Shown in pieces: positions 24,288 through 34,198 of a DNA stretch of 64,000 nucleotides. Position 1 is the first letter of the stretch; each line of letters starts with the position of its first letter. The notes beneath the pieces were generated by a model. It saw nothing but the letters and a program-made list of their open reading frames with translations. It did not search any database and was not told where the DNA came from. Where the stretch lies: assembly GCF_025567525.1 (NCBI RefSeq), contig NZ_JAOQJY010000006.1, positions 128,724 through 192,723 of the forward strand. The letters run 5' to 3'. Made by a program: the position numbers and the translations under genes. Origin of the DNA: Gallintestinimicrobium propionicum. GTDB lineage: Bacteria; Bacillota; Clostridia; Lachnospirales; Lachnospiraceae.

Positions 24288-27200
24288 ATGCCGTTAAATC
24301 CCAATCTGAAAAAAGTAATGGTAATCGGCTCCGGTCCCATCGTCATCGGTCAGGCTGCCGAATTTGACTATGCAGGTACCCAGGCGTGCCGCGCTTTAAA
24401 AGAGGAAGGTCTGGAGGTTGTGTTAGTTAATTCTAACCCCGCAACAATCATGACCGATGCCGCCATGGCAGATCATGTCTACGTGGAGCCTCTGACTCTG
24501 GATTTTCTAAAAAAAATCATCAAAAAAGAACACCCCGACAGCATTCTTTCCACCCTCGGCGGTCAGACCGGCCTGACGCTTTCGATGCAGCTGGCAAAGG
24601 AAGGATTTCTGGCACAGGAGGGCGTAACACTTCTTGGTGCAAACCCGGAAACCATTGCCAAAGCCGAAGACCGTCAGGTTTTTAAAAGCACCATGGAAGC
24701 GATCCGGGAGCCTATCATCCCCTCTGTCGTTACGACGACGCTTGAGGGTGCTCTCTCCTTCGCGCACTCTGCAGGCTATCCGGTTATCGTGCGCCCCGCC
24801 TTTACCCTCGGTGGCACCGGCGGCGGCATCGCTGTTGACGAAGCACAACTGCGCCAAATTGCTTCCGCAGGGCTCCGTCTTTCCCCGATCACGCAGATTC
24901 TGGTGGAAAAATGTATCTCCGGCTGGAAAGAGATCGAATTTGAGGTCATGCGCGACGGCGATGGAAACGTCATCACGATCTGCTCTATGGAAAATCTTGA
25001 TCCGGTGGGTGTCCACACCGGCGACTCCATCGTTATCGCCCCTGCGGTCACCCTTGCGGATAAAGAATACCAGATGCTTCGAAGTGCTGCACTCCACATC
25101 ATCGAAGCTATGGGCATTGAGGGCGGCTGCAACGTACAGTTTGCTCTAAATCCCGAGAGCTTCGAGTACGCTGTTATTGAGGTAAACCCCAGGGTTTCCC
25201 GTTCCTCCGCCCTTGCCAGCAAAGCGACTGGCTATCCGATCGCCAGAGTCGCTGCCAAAATCGCCATCGGCTACCGGATGGACGAAATCAAAAACGAAAT
25301 CACCGGCAAGACGAAAGCATGCTTCGAACCGGCATTGGACTATGTTGTCGTCAAATTTCCGAAATGGCCCTTTGACAAATTCGTGTATGCGACAAGAAAG
25401 CTCGGAACCCAGATGAAAGCCACCGGTGAAGTCATGGCCATTGGCAGAAACTTCGAGCAGGCGCTGATGAAAGCCGTTCGCGGAGCAGAAATCTCCCATG
25501 ACTGCCTGGCAGACGTGCATATGCGCGCACTCGACGACGAAGCCCTAACCGCCAAAATCCTGGCGCAAGACGACGAACGCATCTTCGCTGTTTACGAAGC
25601 GCTCTTCCGCGGTTTTTCCATCGAAAAAATCCATCAGCTGACTTTGATCGACGAATGGTTTTTAGCAAAGCTTTTGCATCTGTGCGACCTCGAAAAACGG
25701 CTGGAGACAGAGCCGCTCACACATGATTTTCTGCGGGAATTAAAGAGAAACGGTTTTCCTGATAAAACGATTGCACGCCTGTCCGGCAACTCTACTTTCC
25801 CCCACCTTCCGTATTCCTATAAGATGGTCGATACCTGCGGCGCGGAGTTTGCGGCAGAAACCCCCTACTTCTACTCCACCACTGACGAGGAGGACGAGGC
25901 TTCCGCTTTTATCGCGGAACACAGCTCCAAAAAGCCCGTCGTCATCGTCTTTGGCTCCGGTCCGATCCGGATCGGTCAGGGAATCGAATTCGACTACGCC
26001 TCCGTTCACTGTGTCTGGGCATTAAAGGATGCCGGGTATGAGGTTGTTATCGTCAATAACAACCCGGAAACCGTTTCCACCGATTTCAACACAGCAGATC
26101 GCCTGTACTTTGAGCCCCTGACTCCGGAAGATGTCGGAGACATCATCCGTGTGGAAAATCCGGTCGGTGCAGTTGTTGCCTTCGGCGGACAGACCGCAAT
26201 CCGCTTGACCAAATGGCTTTCAGAAAACAACGTTCCGATTCTGGGCACACCTGCAGACAGTATTGACGCTGCCGAAGACCGGGGTCGGTTTGAAGCTCTC
26301 TTAAAACAGCTCCATATCAAGCAGCCCGTCGGAGATACCGTCCACACTGCAGAGGAAGCGATCGAAACAGCGAACCGTCTCGGCTATCCGGTTCTGCTGC
26401 GCCCCAGTTATGTCCTTGGCGGTCAGAACATGATTATCGCCTTTTCCGATGCGGACGTAAAAGAATATATGGATATTATTCTTTCCCATATGGAAGGGAA
26501 CCTCGTTCTGATCGATAAATATATGATGGGCACGGAGCTTGAAGTCGACGCAATCTGCGATGGCGAGGATGTCCTGCTGCCCGGCATTATGGAGCACATC
26601 GACCGTGCAGGCATCCACTCCGGCGACTCCATCGCAGTTTACCCTGCCTGGAATTTAAGCCCCGCCAAAACCGCAAAGCTCGTGGACTACTCCACCCGCC
26701 TTGCCCTCTCTTTAAACACGAAGGGCTTGATCAACATCCAGTACGTCATCTGCCAGGATCAGGTTTATGTCATTGAGGTAAACCCCCGTTCCTCCAGAAC
26801 CGTGCCTTATCTGAGCAAAGTCACCGGCATCCCGATGGTCGATATCGCCACCCGCGTCATGCTCGGGGAAAAATTAAAGGATATGCCTTACGGCACCGGT
26901 CTTGCCCCGATTTCCTCCTACACCGCGATCAAAGTGCCTGTCTTCTCCTTTGAAAAGCTGTCTGGACTGGACACGCAGCTCGGACCTGAAATGAAATCTA
27001 CCGGTGAAGTGCTCGGCATCGCACCCACCATGCGGGAAGCGCTCTACAAAGGATTGGTCGGCGCAGGCTACCAGCTGACCGACAAGGGCGGCATCTTCAT
27101 CACCGTGCGCGACACCGATAAGGATGAAATCCCTGATATTGCACAGCGGTTTGCTGATCTTGGCTTCCACCTGTATGCAACCGCAGGTACGGCAGCTGTA

Positions 27201-27485
27201 CTGCGTGACCACGGCATGCAGGTTACACTTGTCCATAAGATCAGCGAATCCGAACACAACACCATCGCACTTCTGGAAAGCGGAAAGGTCAATTACATCA
27301 TTTCGACCTCCAAAAAGGGGCGTACCCCTGCCCGGGACAGCGTAAAGGTTCGCCGCAAATCTGTGGAGCTTGGCATTCCCTGCCTGACCAGCCTGGATAC
27401 GGCAGTTGCCCTGGCGGATATCTTAAAGAGCGGCTTTACGCCGGATACGGCAGAGCTGGTCGATATCTGCACGCTGCAAAAGTAA
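24288..27485 (+). CDS. carB: Carbamoyl-phosphate synthase large subunit
   Basis: The 1065-residue subunit has the duplicated ATP-grasp architecture: each half starts with a GSGPI(V/R)IGQ(A/G) nucleotide-binding motif (near residues 13 and 555). The C-terminal MGS-like allosteric domain (about 930-1065) normally binds UMP, IMP or ornithine. It makes carbamoyl phosphate from bicarbonate, ammonia and two ATP. Its ribosome site AAGGAGG is inside the end of carA. The transcript ends at a strong terminator (27532-27581), preceded by a family-3 repeat hairpin. Confidence 0.97.
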   Translation: MPLNPNLKKVMVIGSGPIVIGQAAEFDYAGTQACRALKEEGLEVVLVNSNPATIMTDAAMADHVYVEPLTLDFLKKIIKKEHPDSILSTLGGQTGLTLSMQLAKEGFLAQEGVTLLGANPETIAKAEDRQVFKSTMEAIREPIIPSVVTTTLEGALSFAHSAGYPVIVRPAFTLGGTGGGIAVDEAQLRQIASAGLRLSPITQILVEKCISGWKEIEFEVMRDGDGNVITICSMENLDPVGVHTGDSIVIAPAVTLADKEYQMLRSAALHIIEAMGIEGGCNVQFALNPESFEYAVIEVNPRVSRSSALASKATGYPIARVAAKIAIGYRMDEIKNEITGKTKACFEPALDYVVVKFPKWPFDKFVYATRKLGTQMKATGEVMAIGRNFEQALMKAVRGAEISHDCLADVHMRALDDEALTAKILAQDDERIFAVYEALFRGFSIEKIHQLTLIDEWFLAKLLHLCDLEKRLETEPLTHDFLRELKRNGFPDKTIARLSGNSTFPHLPYSYKMVDTCGAEFAAETPYFYSTTDEEDEASAFIAEHSSKKPVVIVFGSGPIRIGQGIEFDYASVHCVWALKDAGYEVVIVNNNPETVSTDFNTADRLYFEPLTPEDVGDIIRVENPVGAVVAFGGQTAIRLTKWLSENNVPILGTPADSIDAAEDRGRFEALLKQLHIKQPVGDTVHTAEEAIETANRLGYPVLLRPSYVLGGQNMIIAFSDADVKEYMDIILSHMEGNLVLIDKYMMGTELEVDAICDGEDVLLPGIMEHIDRAGIHSGDSIAVYPAWNLSPAKTAKLVDYSTRLALSLNTKGLINIQYVICQDQVYVIEVNPRSSRTVPYLSKVTGIPMVDIATRVMLGEKLKDMPYGTGLAPISSYTAIKVPVFSFEKLSGLDTQLGPEMKSTGEVLGIAPTMREALYKGLVGAGYQLTDKGGIFITVRDTDKDEIPDIAQRFADLGFHLYATAGTAAVLRDHGMQVTLVHKISESEHNTIALLESGKVNYIISTSKKGRTPARDSVKVRRKSVELGIPCLTSLDTAVALADILKSGFTPDTAELVDICTLQK

Positions 27486-27488
27486 AGG

Positions 27489-27535
27489 GAGCGTTTTTAT
27501 CGTATGGAAACAAAGTTTCCTATACGATGAAAAAA
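27489..27535 (+). repeat. Family-3 repeat, 3' hairpin only
   Basis: GAGCGTTTTTATCGTATGG and the matching CCTATACGATGAAAAA, the terminal hairpin of the multi-hairpin element, four bases after the carB stop and overlapping the A-run that starts the terminator stem. Confidence 0.8.
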
Positions 27536-27581
27536 GCTCGGAGCACAGCATCTATTCCTTTGCTGTGCTCCGGGCTTTTCT
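27532..27581 (+). terminator. Terminator of carAB
   Basis: AAAAGCTCGGAGCACAGC pairs with GCTGTGCTCCGGGCTTTTC. The strong G/C stem with flanking A and T runs may work in both directions. Confidence 0.9.
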
Positions 27582-27618
27582 TTTCAATCTTTTCTACATC
27601 CGCGATGGCTCTCCGCCG

Positions 27619-29502
27619 TCACTCTTCCATCTGTTCCTTATGATATTGCAGCGTATACAGCTGATAATATCGTCCATGCTTTGCAAGCAGCTCCTGATGC
27701 GTGCCCTGCTCCAGGATCTTTCCGTGGGATAGCACAATGATGTTGTCCGCATGCTGAATCGTGGAAAGTCTGTGGGCTACCATCAGCATCGTGCCGACGC
27801 TGCGCATTTTTTCCAGGGAATCCTGAATCAAAAGCTCCGTCTCGGTGTCAATATTCGCAGTCGCCTCATCCAGGATCATAACACTTGGTTTGTGGATGAT
27901 GGTTCGCGCAAAGCTCAGCAGCTGACGCTGTCCGGCAGAGAAGTTATTTCCTCGCTCCCGCACCTCCTCATCCAGACCATGCTCCAGCTTGTCAATAAAA
28001 TGATCGGCATTCACATACTGGCAGACGCGCCGGATTTCTTCATCCGAAATGCCCTCTTCCCGCAGAACGATGTTGCTGCGGATCGTGCCGGAGAACAGAA
28101 ATACATCCTGCAGCATCTGGCCAAAATGCCTGCGCAGGGAAGCGATCTTGATCTTGCGAATGTCGATACCGTCGATCAAAATCTCGCCCTTCTGGAACTC
28201 GTAGTTGCGGCAGATCAGGGACAAGATTGTGCTCTTTCCGGAACCGGTCGATCCGACAAACGCCACCGTTTCTCGCGGATTTACATGGAAAGACACACCC
28301 TGCAGCACCCATTCCCCGGGAATATAGGAAAACCACACATTGCGAAACTCGATTTCGCCGTGCACCTCTTCCAGCTCTATGGCATCGGGCGCATCTACCA
28401 GCTTCGGCTCCAGATCCATGATCGAGAACACCTTTTCCGCAGACGCCAAAGCCGACTGCAGCCAGTTAAACTGCTCCGCCAGGTTCTGGATCGGGGTGAA
28501 AAATTTCGAAATATACATATAAAAGGTAACGATCGTTCCGCCTGTGATCGTCTGTCCTAAAAACGCCACGCCGTTTAAATGTCCCATGCCGCCCAGATAA
28601 AACAAGCATAGGATGGAACAGATGTAAAGCATATACACCAACGGACGAAATACACTGAACACGAAAATCTGACTCAGGTTTGCCTTTGCCTGCGTCTGGC
28701 TTTTCTCACGAAATTCCGCCATCTTTTCCTCTTCGCGTCCGAAAATCTGCGTAACCTTGATGCCGGAAAGGTTTTCCGAAAGATAAGTATTGATATCCGT
28801 CGTCGCATCCTTTACCCTGCGGTATGCCCGGCGGGAAAACTTCCGGAAGATCACTGTAAAGATCACAATGAATGGAACAAAGCACAGCACCATCAGCGTA
28901 AGCTCATAGTTTAAGCAGATCATTGCAATTAATATGCCTACAATAACAAAGGCATTCTTTGTCAGGCTGACCAGCAGGTTCGTAAACATCATCGAAATCG
29001 CGTTGGTATCGTTGGTCACACGGGTCACCAGCTTGCCCACCGGAATCTCATTGAGCTGCTCATGGGAAAGGGACTCGATATGGGTAAACAGATCCTCACG
29101 CAGATCGGACACAATCCGCTGTCCAACCCGCTGCAAAATCACCGCCTGCAAATAGGTACTTCCCATTGAAAACAGCAGCACCACCACATAACCGCCTACT
29201 CGGGCATACAGGGCAGGCAGAACAAAATCACCTGCAACCAGCTCTTCGATATTACCGATGATCAGCGGCGAAATAATATCATAGGCGATTGAAAACATCA
29301 TCAGGAACAATACCAGTACAAACTGCTTCCAGTACGGCTTTGCATAAGCTACCAGACGGTGCATAATTTCGCCGTCCTTCATCGTGCGTTCAAATCCCAT
29401 CTGGGACTTTTTGTCCTTTACCAGCACATAAGCGGCGGTCAGAAGCGCCGTGATCGTACCGATGACCGCGCCGGTCAAAAGCAACGGATTTACTTCAATC
29501 AT
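27619..29502 (-). CDS. ABC exporter subunit, fused membrane and ATPase domains (second of a pair)
   Basis: A 627-residue half-transporter. An extra N-terminal helix (residues 1-30) and a six-helix type I exporter domain (about 50-330) are followed by an ATPase with Walker A GSTGSGKST, the variant signature SAGQRQLLS, Walker B VMILDEATANID and the switch AHRLST. Such proteins export drugs, lipids or peptides. The start is ATG 29502 with GGAGGT upstream, overlapping the end of the partner gene by eight bases. The two probably form a heterodimer. The substrate is unknown. Confidence 0.92.
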   Translation of the reverse strand: MIEVNPLLLTGAVIGTITALLTAAYVLVKDKKSQMGFERTMKDGEIMHRLVAYAKPYWKQFVLVLFLMMFSIAYDIISPLIIGNIEELVAGDFVLPALYARVGGYVVVLLFSMGSTYLQAVILQRVGQRIVSDLREDLFTHIESLSHEQLNEIPVGKLVTRVTNDTNAISMMFTNLLVSLTKNAFVIVGILIAMICLNYELTLMVLCFVPFIVIFTVIFRKFSRRAYRRVKDATTDINTYLSENLSGIKVTQIFGREEEKMAEFREKSQTQAKANLSQIFVFSVFRPLVYMLYICSILCLFYLGGMGHLNGVAFLGQTITGGTIVTFYMYISKFFTPIQNLAEQFNWLQSALASAEKVFSIMDLEPKLVDAPDAIELEEVHGEIEFRNVWFSYIPGEWVLQGVSFHVNPRETVAFVGSTGSGKSTILSLICRNYEFQKGEILIDGIDIRKIKIASLRRHFGQMLQDVFLFSGTIRSNIVLREEGISDEEIRRVCQYVNADHFIDKLEHGLDEEVRERGNNFSAGQRQLLSFARTIIHKPSVMILDEATANIDTETELLIQDSLEKMRSVGTMLMVAHRLSTIQHADNIIVLSHGKILEQGTHQELLAKHGRYYQLYTLQYHKEQMEE

Positions 29503-31369
29503 GGCTGGCACCTCCTTCGCACTTTTCTACAGACTCCGACGCATGCTCTGGGGCATCAACGGAATCCGCTATGTCAGACGTTCCTACCGCATCGGACGAA
29601 TCTGCCGTTTCGTCCTCCAGACGCTGTAAATCTACCATCCGCCGATATTCGGGACAGCTGTGATACAGCGCATCATGCGTACCGACCGCTTCTACTCTTC
29701 CATCCTCCAGAAATACGATCTTATCCATCCCCTCCACTGTCGAAATGCGATGTGCGATCAACAGGGTGGTCTTGCCTGCACGGGTGGTCTTTAAGTTATC
29801 GAGAATAATTTTTTCAGTACGAGTATCCACTGCAGAAACCGAATCATCCAAAATCAGAATCGGCGCATTTTTTAACAGCGCACGAGCAATGGAAATTCGC
29901 TGCTTCTGACCGCCGGAAACAGTCACACCCCGTTCTCCCAGGATGGTTTCATAGCCTTCCTTGAAATCTACAATATTGTCCCGCACGTCCGCCAGCGACG
30001 CCGCACCGTTGATCTGATCGAAAGTTGCATCGTCCACGCCAAAGCCGATATTGTGTGCAATGGTATCTGAAAACAGGAAATTATCCTGGGGCACATAGGC
30101 ACAGGCATTGCGTACGGAATGAATGGACACGCTGTTCACATCCTTTCCGTCCACAAACAGCGTTCCGTCCGGCACGTTATAGGTACGAAGCAGCAGATCT
30201 ACTACCGTAGTCTTACCCGCGCCGGTTTTGCCTACAATACCGACACTTTCACCGGCAGCTACCTGAAAGCTGACGTCCTGCAGTACATTATAATCGCCGT
30301 CCGGATAGCGGAACGTCAAATGCCGGAATTCAATACTGCCTTTTGGATTTTCAAGATTTCCTACACCATCCCGGTCCGTCACATCTACAGGGGCATCCAT
30401 CAGCTCCGTAATACGATTCAGGGAAGCCTTACCACGGGAAGTCTTTTCAATCAGCATCGAAATCGCCATGATCGGCCAGACGATGGATTCAAAGTAGCCG
30501 ATGTATTCCACCAGCTGTCCGGCGTTGAATTTTCCACCAAACACCAGCCAGCCGCCGTAGCCTAAGATGACGCAGATGACAGATTCCACAAACAGCGTCA
30601 CCAGCACCTCCAGCAGGGTTGCGATCTTTGTATAGGTAACGTTGATCTCTTCATTTTCACGGTTTAGCTTACGGAATGCTGTCAGCTCCTTAAATTCCTT
30701 GACAAATGCCTTGATCACCGCGATGCCGGAAAAGTTCTCCTGTGCAAAATCCGAAAGATCAGAGAAAGCCTTCTGCCGTTCCTCCCAGCGTTTTGTCATC
30801 GTCGTACCCATAATAGTGCCGATGCCAAACATGATCGCCGCAGGAATCAGGGCCAGCAGCGTAAGCTTGAAATCCATCCGCCACATTTTGTACAGCGCCA
30901 GCAGACCAAGCACCAGAGCGTCGAAAAACATCAGAATGCCGTCGCCGAAGCACTCCTGAATCGTATCCAGGTCATTTGTATACAGGCTCATCAGGCTTCC
31001 TACCTTGTTGACCTGATAATACTGCTGCGACAAACGACGGCTGTGATCAAACATTCGCTCCCGCAGATCTGCCTGTACACACACTGCGGAACCGAAAAAG
31101 CATACCCGCCATAAAAAGCGCCCGATCACCATCATCAAAACAATCCAGATCATGGGCAGACAGATATTCTGAAACAGTACCTCCCTGGTAAAGGTCAGCG
31201 TCTGACCATCCACCACCACTTTTCCTAAGTTCACACCATTAATGACCAGACGATACAGCTCCGGAATCATCAGCTGGGCAATATCGACGATCAAAAGTGA
31301 GAGCAGTCCAAGCAGCAGCGCCGGTGCATTTTTCAGATAGTAACGATTGATATACTTGCCGAAAATCAC
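29495..31369 (-). CDS. ABC exporter subunit, fused membrane and ATPase domains (first of a pair), GTG start
   Basis: A 624-residue type I ABC exporter half: six membrane helices, then an ATPase with Walker A GKTGAGKTT, signature SGGQKQRIS, LILDDSVSAVD and AHRIST. The D-loop/Walker B end DDSVSAVD, with Asp where Glu is usual, marks the degenerate-site partner typical of heterodimeric exporters (BmrCD- or TM287/288-like). The GTG at 31369 has a near-perfect AGGAGGGG six bases upstream; the frame opens at 31417 only with TTG. The C-terminus has a Ser/Asp/Glu-rich tail of about 35 residues. Confidence 0.92.
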   Translation of the reverse strand: MIFGKYINRYYLKNAPALLLGLLSLLIVDIAQLMIPELYRLVINGVNLGKVVVDGQTLTFTREVLFQNICLPMIWIVLMMVIGRFLWRVCFFGSAVCVQADLRERMFDHSRRLSQQYYQVNKVGSLMSLYTNDLDTIQECFGDGILMFFDALVLGLLALYKMWRMDFKLTLLALIPAAIMFGIGTIMGTTMTKRWEERQKAFSDLSDFAQENFSGIAVIKAFVKEFKELTAFRKLNRENEEINVTYTKIATLLEVLVTLFVESVICVILGYGGWLVFGGKFNAGQLVEYIGYFESIVWPIMAISMLIEKTSRGKASLNRITELMDAPVDVTDRDGVGNLENPKGSIEFRHLTFRYPDGDYNVLQDVSFQVAAGESVGIVGKTGAGKTTVVDLLLRTYNVPDGTLFVDGKDVNSVSIHSVRNACAYVPQDNFLFSDTIAHNIGFGVDDATFDQINGAASLADVRDNIVDFKEGYETILGERGVTVSGGQKQRISIARALLKNAPILILDDSVSAVDTRTEKIILDNLKTTRAGKTTLLIAHRISTVEGMDKIVFLEDGRVEAVGTHDALYHSCPEYRRMVDLQRLEDETADSSDAVGTSDIADSVDAPEHASESVEKCEGGASHD

Positions 31370-31415
31370 GACTTTCCCCTCCTTTTTCTTTTGTTTTCCC
31401 CTATAATATTTTTCC

Positions 31416-31469
31416 AAAAAGTAAAATAGTCGTACTTTTTAGTATAAAGGATGTAAGAGGGGAAGTCAA
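31416..31469 (-). promoter_or_regulatory. Promoter and inverted-repeat operator of the ABC exporter operon
   Basis: TTGACT (31464-31469), 17-base spacer, TATACT (31441-31446). Immediately downstream AAAAAGTA-9-TACTTTTT (31416-31440) covers the predicted start point, a position suited to a repressor. Confidence 0.75.
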
Positions 31470-31489
31470 CGCAATGGGAGAAAAAGAGA

Positions 31490-31533
31490 CTGCCGGATCC
31501 GCCTTTTGCGGAAGAAACGGCAGTCTCCTGATA
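31490..31533 (-). terminator. Terminator of the metallophosphoesterase gene
   Basis: GAGACTGCCG/CGGCAGTCTC, 10 bp, then TTTTTCTCC on the minus strand. Confidence 0.88.
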
Positions 31534-31540
31534 TGAAATT

Positions 31541-32287
31541 TTACAGCGGATCCCTTGAGGTTTTTGCATCACCAAAAAAGAACATAAAATCCTGCAGCTC
31601 TGTTCGCATCATCCGGTCATTTTTCAAAAGTCTCTTCGCCTCTGCAAGCTGCAGCGTTCTGTCATAGGCAATGCTTTTGAGCTGTATGTTTCCATCCAAG
31701 ATTACCGCGTAGTGCGCAGTCTTGTCGGGATCATCCGGTCTTCTGTAGGAAATGCTTCCGGGATTTATCCATTCCATCCCCTCCCCAAGGGTATGAATGC
31801 ATTGTCTGTGGGTATGCCCAAAAATCAATCGTCGCTTTCCGTCACACTCTGCTCCATAGCTGGCATTCCAATACTGATCAAAGGCATAGCGGCTTTCGAC
31901 CGTCCCGTAGCCATTGTCGTATTGATGCGCGATTCCATAGCTCCATCCATCTGCCTCAAAATATGCCTTTTCCGGGAGCTGCTTCATCCAATCGATATCT
32001 TTTTCACTCAGTCTTTCACAGTTATAATGCACCCATTTGTATTTTCCATCCGCTACATTTGTCCATTCTCCGCTCTCGTAAATATTTATGACATGGCGGT
32101 CATGGTTTCCATATACGAGGACTGTATTTTCCAACTGGCGAAACCGCTCCAGGACCTCCCGAGGTGAGATCCCGTAGTCCGTAAAATCCCCTGCGCAGCA
32201 TAACAGATCATAGTCTGCTTCCTCCCGCAAAATTGTATCCAACGCCCGAATATTTGCATGAATGTCTGAAATTACAAGTACTTTCAT
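31541..32287 (-). CDS. Calcineurin-like metallophosphoesterase (YfcE/Mre11-type fold)
   Basis: A 248-residue enzyme with the dinuclear-metal motifs in order: SDIHAN (DxH), AGDFTDYG, YGNHDRH (GNHD) and FGHTHRQ, followed by INPGSISYRR, as in YfcE-type phosphodiesterases. Substrates in the family range from cyclic nucleotides to diadenosine polyphosphates; nothing here decides. It starts at ATG 32287. It follows a decayed acetyltransferase gene on the same strand and ends in a strong terminator. Confidence 0.9.
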   Translation of the reverse strand: MKVLVISDIHANIRALDTILREEADYDLLCCAGDFTDYGISPREVLERFRQLENTVLVYGNHDRHVINIYESGEWTNVADGKYKWVHYNCERLSEKDIDWMKQLPEKAYFEADGWSYGIAHQYDNGYGTVESRYAFDQYWNASYGAECDGKRRLIFGHTHRQCIHTLGEGMEWINPGSISYRRPDDPDKTAHYAVILDGNIQLKSIAYDRTLQLAEAKRLLKNDRMMRTELQDFMFFFGDAKTSRDPL

Positions 32288-32289
32288 AA

Positions 32290-32530
32290 ATCTATATTCC
32301 CTTCTGTGTCAGTTACATAAAGTCAATAGGCATAGTCGGTCAATCCGAATAGGACACCGACCATTTGATTCTCCCTGTTTCTTGCAACAAGACTGATTGA
32401 TACATGGTCAACCAGCTTTGCTATCCTTTCCTCGAACCGTTCCTTCGGATACTGCGAACCCTAAATCCATATGTTTTAGAAATTCGATATATTCTTTCGA
32501 GGATATTGACTCCTTATCTGTAACAATTTT
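32290..32530 (-). pseudogene. Decayed GNAT acetyltransferase fragment
   Basis: Reading the minus strand gives KIVTDKESISSKEYIEFL, then a one-base frame change near 32455, then YPKERFEERIAKLVD, LVARNRENQMVGVLFG and LTDYAY, stop at 32323, then LYVTD. The pattern is the N-terminal half of a GNAT acetyltransferase with a frameshift, a nonsense codon where Trp would fit (TGA for TGG), and the acetyl-CoA-binding half missing. Confidence 0.7.
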
Positions 32531-32540
32531 ATAAAATAAT

Positions 32541-32572
32541 ACGGTTTCAACCTGCTAACAGATCAAAACCGT
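32541..32572 (-). terminator. Terminator of D-serine dehydratase gene
   Basis: ACGGTTT/AAACCGT arms are followed by ATTATTTTAT on the minus strand, starting six bases after the stop codon. Confidence 0.65.
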
Positions 32573-32577
32573 TTATT

Positions 32578-33912
32578 TTATTTATCCAGATAAGTGTTTC
32601 GATATTCTTCGCGAATTGCCTCTGGCACAAGGCTTCCACCCGTTGCCCATGCAATATGTGTTGTATTTTTCATTTTATCTTTGAGATGATTTTCCAACAG
32701 ATATTTCTGTGAGATTTCACTTTTTTCCATATATACAGGTCCCTGAAAAGCAGCACATGCACTTGGCTCAAGAAAAATATTCTCTGTTTCAAGAAGATCT
32801 CTCATATAATCATACAATTTTCCATCCCTAATGGTAAATTCACCACTGAGCAAATACTTCATAACTCCCCCAACGAATCCTGATGGACGTCCTACGGCAA
32901 GTCCATCTGCATGGGTTAACCCGGTAAGCCCAATATCCTGTACAGAAATTTCATGATTTAACCCAGTTGTCATTCCAACCAGCATACAAGGTGCCTGTGT
33001 CGGCTCTACAAAGAAACAATGTACACAATCTCCAAATATCAGTTTTAATCCGAAACTCACACCGCCCGGTGCTCCACCTACTCCGCATGGGATATAAGTA
33101 AACAAAGGATGGTTGTCGTCTACTGTGATTTTTTGTTCTTCCAATTGTTTTTTCAGACGTTTCGCAGCTACTGCATAACCCAGAAAAAGTGTTCTGGAGT
33201 TTTCATCATCTACAAAATAGCTTTTCGGATTCTGATCAGATAATGCTCTTCCGTTCTTTACTGCTTCGCTATAATCAGATTCATACTCTTTTACTGTTAC
33301 ACCATGACTTCTCAGTAAGTCTTTTTTCCACTGTTTTGCATCTGCTGACATATGAACAATGACCTGATATCCTACTGCCGCACTCATAATCCCGATACTC
33401 ATTCCCAGATTTCCAGTAGAGCCGACCTGAATCGTATAATTTCTAAAAAATTGTCTACATTCTTCACTTGCCAGTTTTTCATAATTATCTTCTTTTTTTA
33501 AAAAACCATGCTCTAAGGCAAGCTCTTCTGTATGCTTTAGAACTTCATAAATGCCACCACGTGCTTTTATTGAACCTGCTATAGCTAAATGACTATCTTG
33601 TTTCAGTAACAATGTACCTTCCAAATTACTGTTATATTTTTCGTTCAGTAACTCTTTCATTCCAGGAATTGGAGTAAGCACAGATTCAATCATACCATTT
33701 CTGTCTTTCGTTTCCGGAAAACATTTCATGATAAATGGTGCGAAACGCTTCAGTCTTTGTTCTGCATCATCTACATCTGCCATTGTTAATTCTATATGCT
33801 TCATTGCTTCTTCGCAGTTAGTTTTATCTGGATTTATCCAGAATACTTCTTTTTCATTCTGTATATCCTTTAAAATTGGTACTTTTTTTTCCAGTTCTGC
33901 TACATCAATCAT
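32578..33912 (-). CDS. dsdA: D-serine ammonia-lyase (D-serine dehydratase)
   Basis: The 444-residue PLP enzyme deaminates D-serine to pyruvate and ammonia, used for detoxification and as a carbon source. Fold-type II features: the Schiff-base Lys in SIKARGGIYEVL, Ser/Gly loop GSTGNLGMSIG, and PCGVGGAPGGV. Length fits DsdA. The start at ATG 33912 (MIDVAELEKK) has AAGGAGG upstream; the frame to 34125 crosses hairpin DNA. Its coding sequence is visibly richer in A/T than the purine, car or trp genes. With the decayed gene next to it, this hints at horizontal transfer. Confidence 0.94.
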   Translation of the reverse strand: MIDVAELEKKVPILKDIQNEKEVFWINPDKTNCEEAMKHIELTMADVDDAEQRLKRFAPFIMKCFPETKDRNGMIESVLTPIPGMKELLNEKYNSNLEGTLLLKQDSHLAIAGSIKARGGIYEVLKHTEELALEHGFLKKEDNYEKLASEECRQFFRNYTIQVGSTGNLGMSIGIMSAAVGYQVIVHMSADAKQWKKDLLRSHGVTVKEYESDYSEAVKNGRALSDQNPKSYFVDDENSRTLFLGYAVAAKRLKKQLEEQKITVDDNHPLFTYIPCGVGGAPGGVSFGLKLIFGDCVHCFFVEPTQAPCMLVGMTTGLNHEISVQDIGLTGLTHADGLAVGRPSGFVGGVMKYLLSGEFTIRDGKLYDYMRDLLETENIFLEPSACAAFQGPVYMEKSEISQKYLLENHLKDKMKNTTHIAWATGGSLVPEAIREEYRNTYLDK

Positions 33913-34013
33913 TAGCTTATTGCCTCCTTTGTTCCATATCAATGGGTTTTGAAAGTATATCACTTGCACCAAGCCGTAAAACTTTTTGTGCATATTCGAA
34001 CGAATCATACAGT

Positions 34014-34055
34014 AACCCGGCAGCGTCAGGACTGCTGTCTGACCACTGCCGGGTT
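34014..34055 (-). terminator. Hairpin between the repeat-protein gene and dsdA
   Basis: AACCCGGCAG/CTGCCGGGTT, 10 bp, with inner GTCAG/CTGAC pairing. No clear T-run follows, so it may instead be a leader structure of dsdA. Confidence 0.45.
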
Positions 34056-34198
34056 CCCTCTGATATCCTTCTATAAAATTTACCGGAAAATCATCTGTGC
34101 AAAGTCTGCAAAGCATGGTCTCCACACATTCCAGTCATGTCCTCTTCCCGGTTTCTGTCATGTCGGTTTCCAAATACCGGTACCTGTTATATCCGGTT

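Noticed and set aside
32288..32577. Riboswitch before the phosphoesterase gene
   Set aside because: The stretch reads as decayed acetyltransferase codons and the dsdA terminator, without a conserved aptamer pattern.
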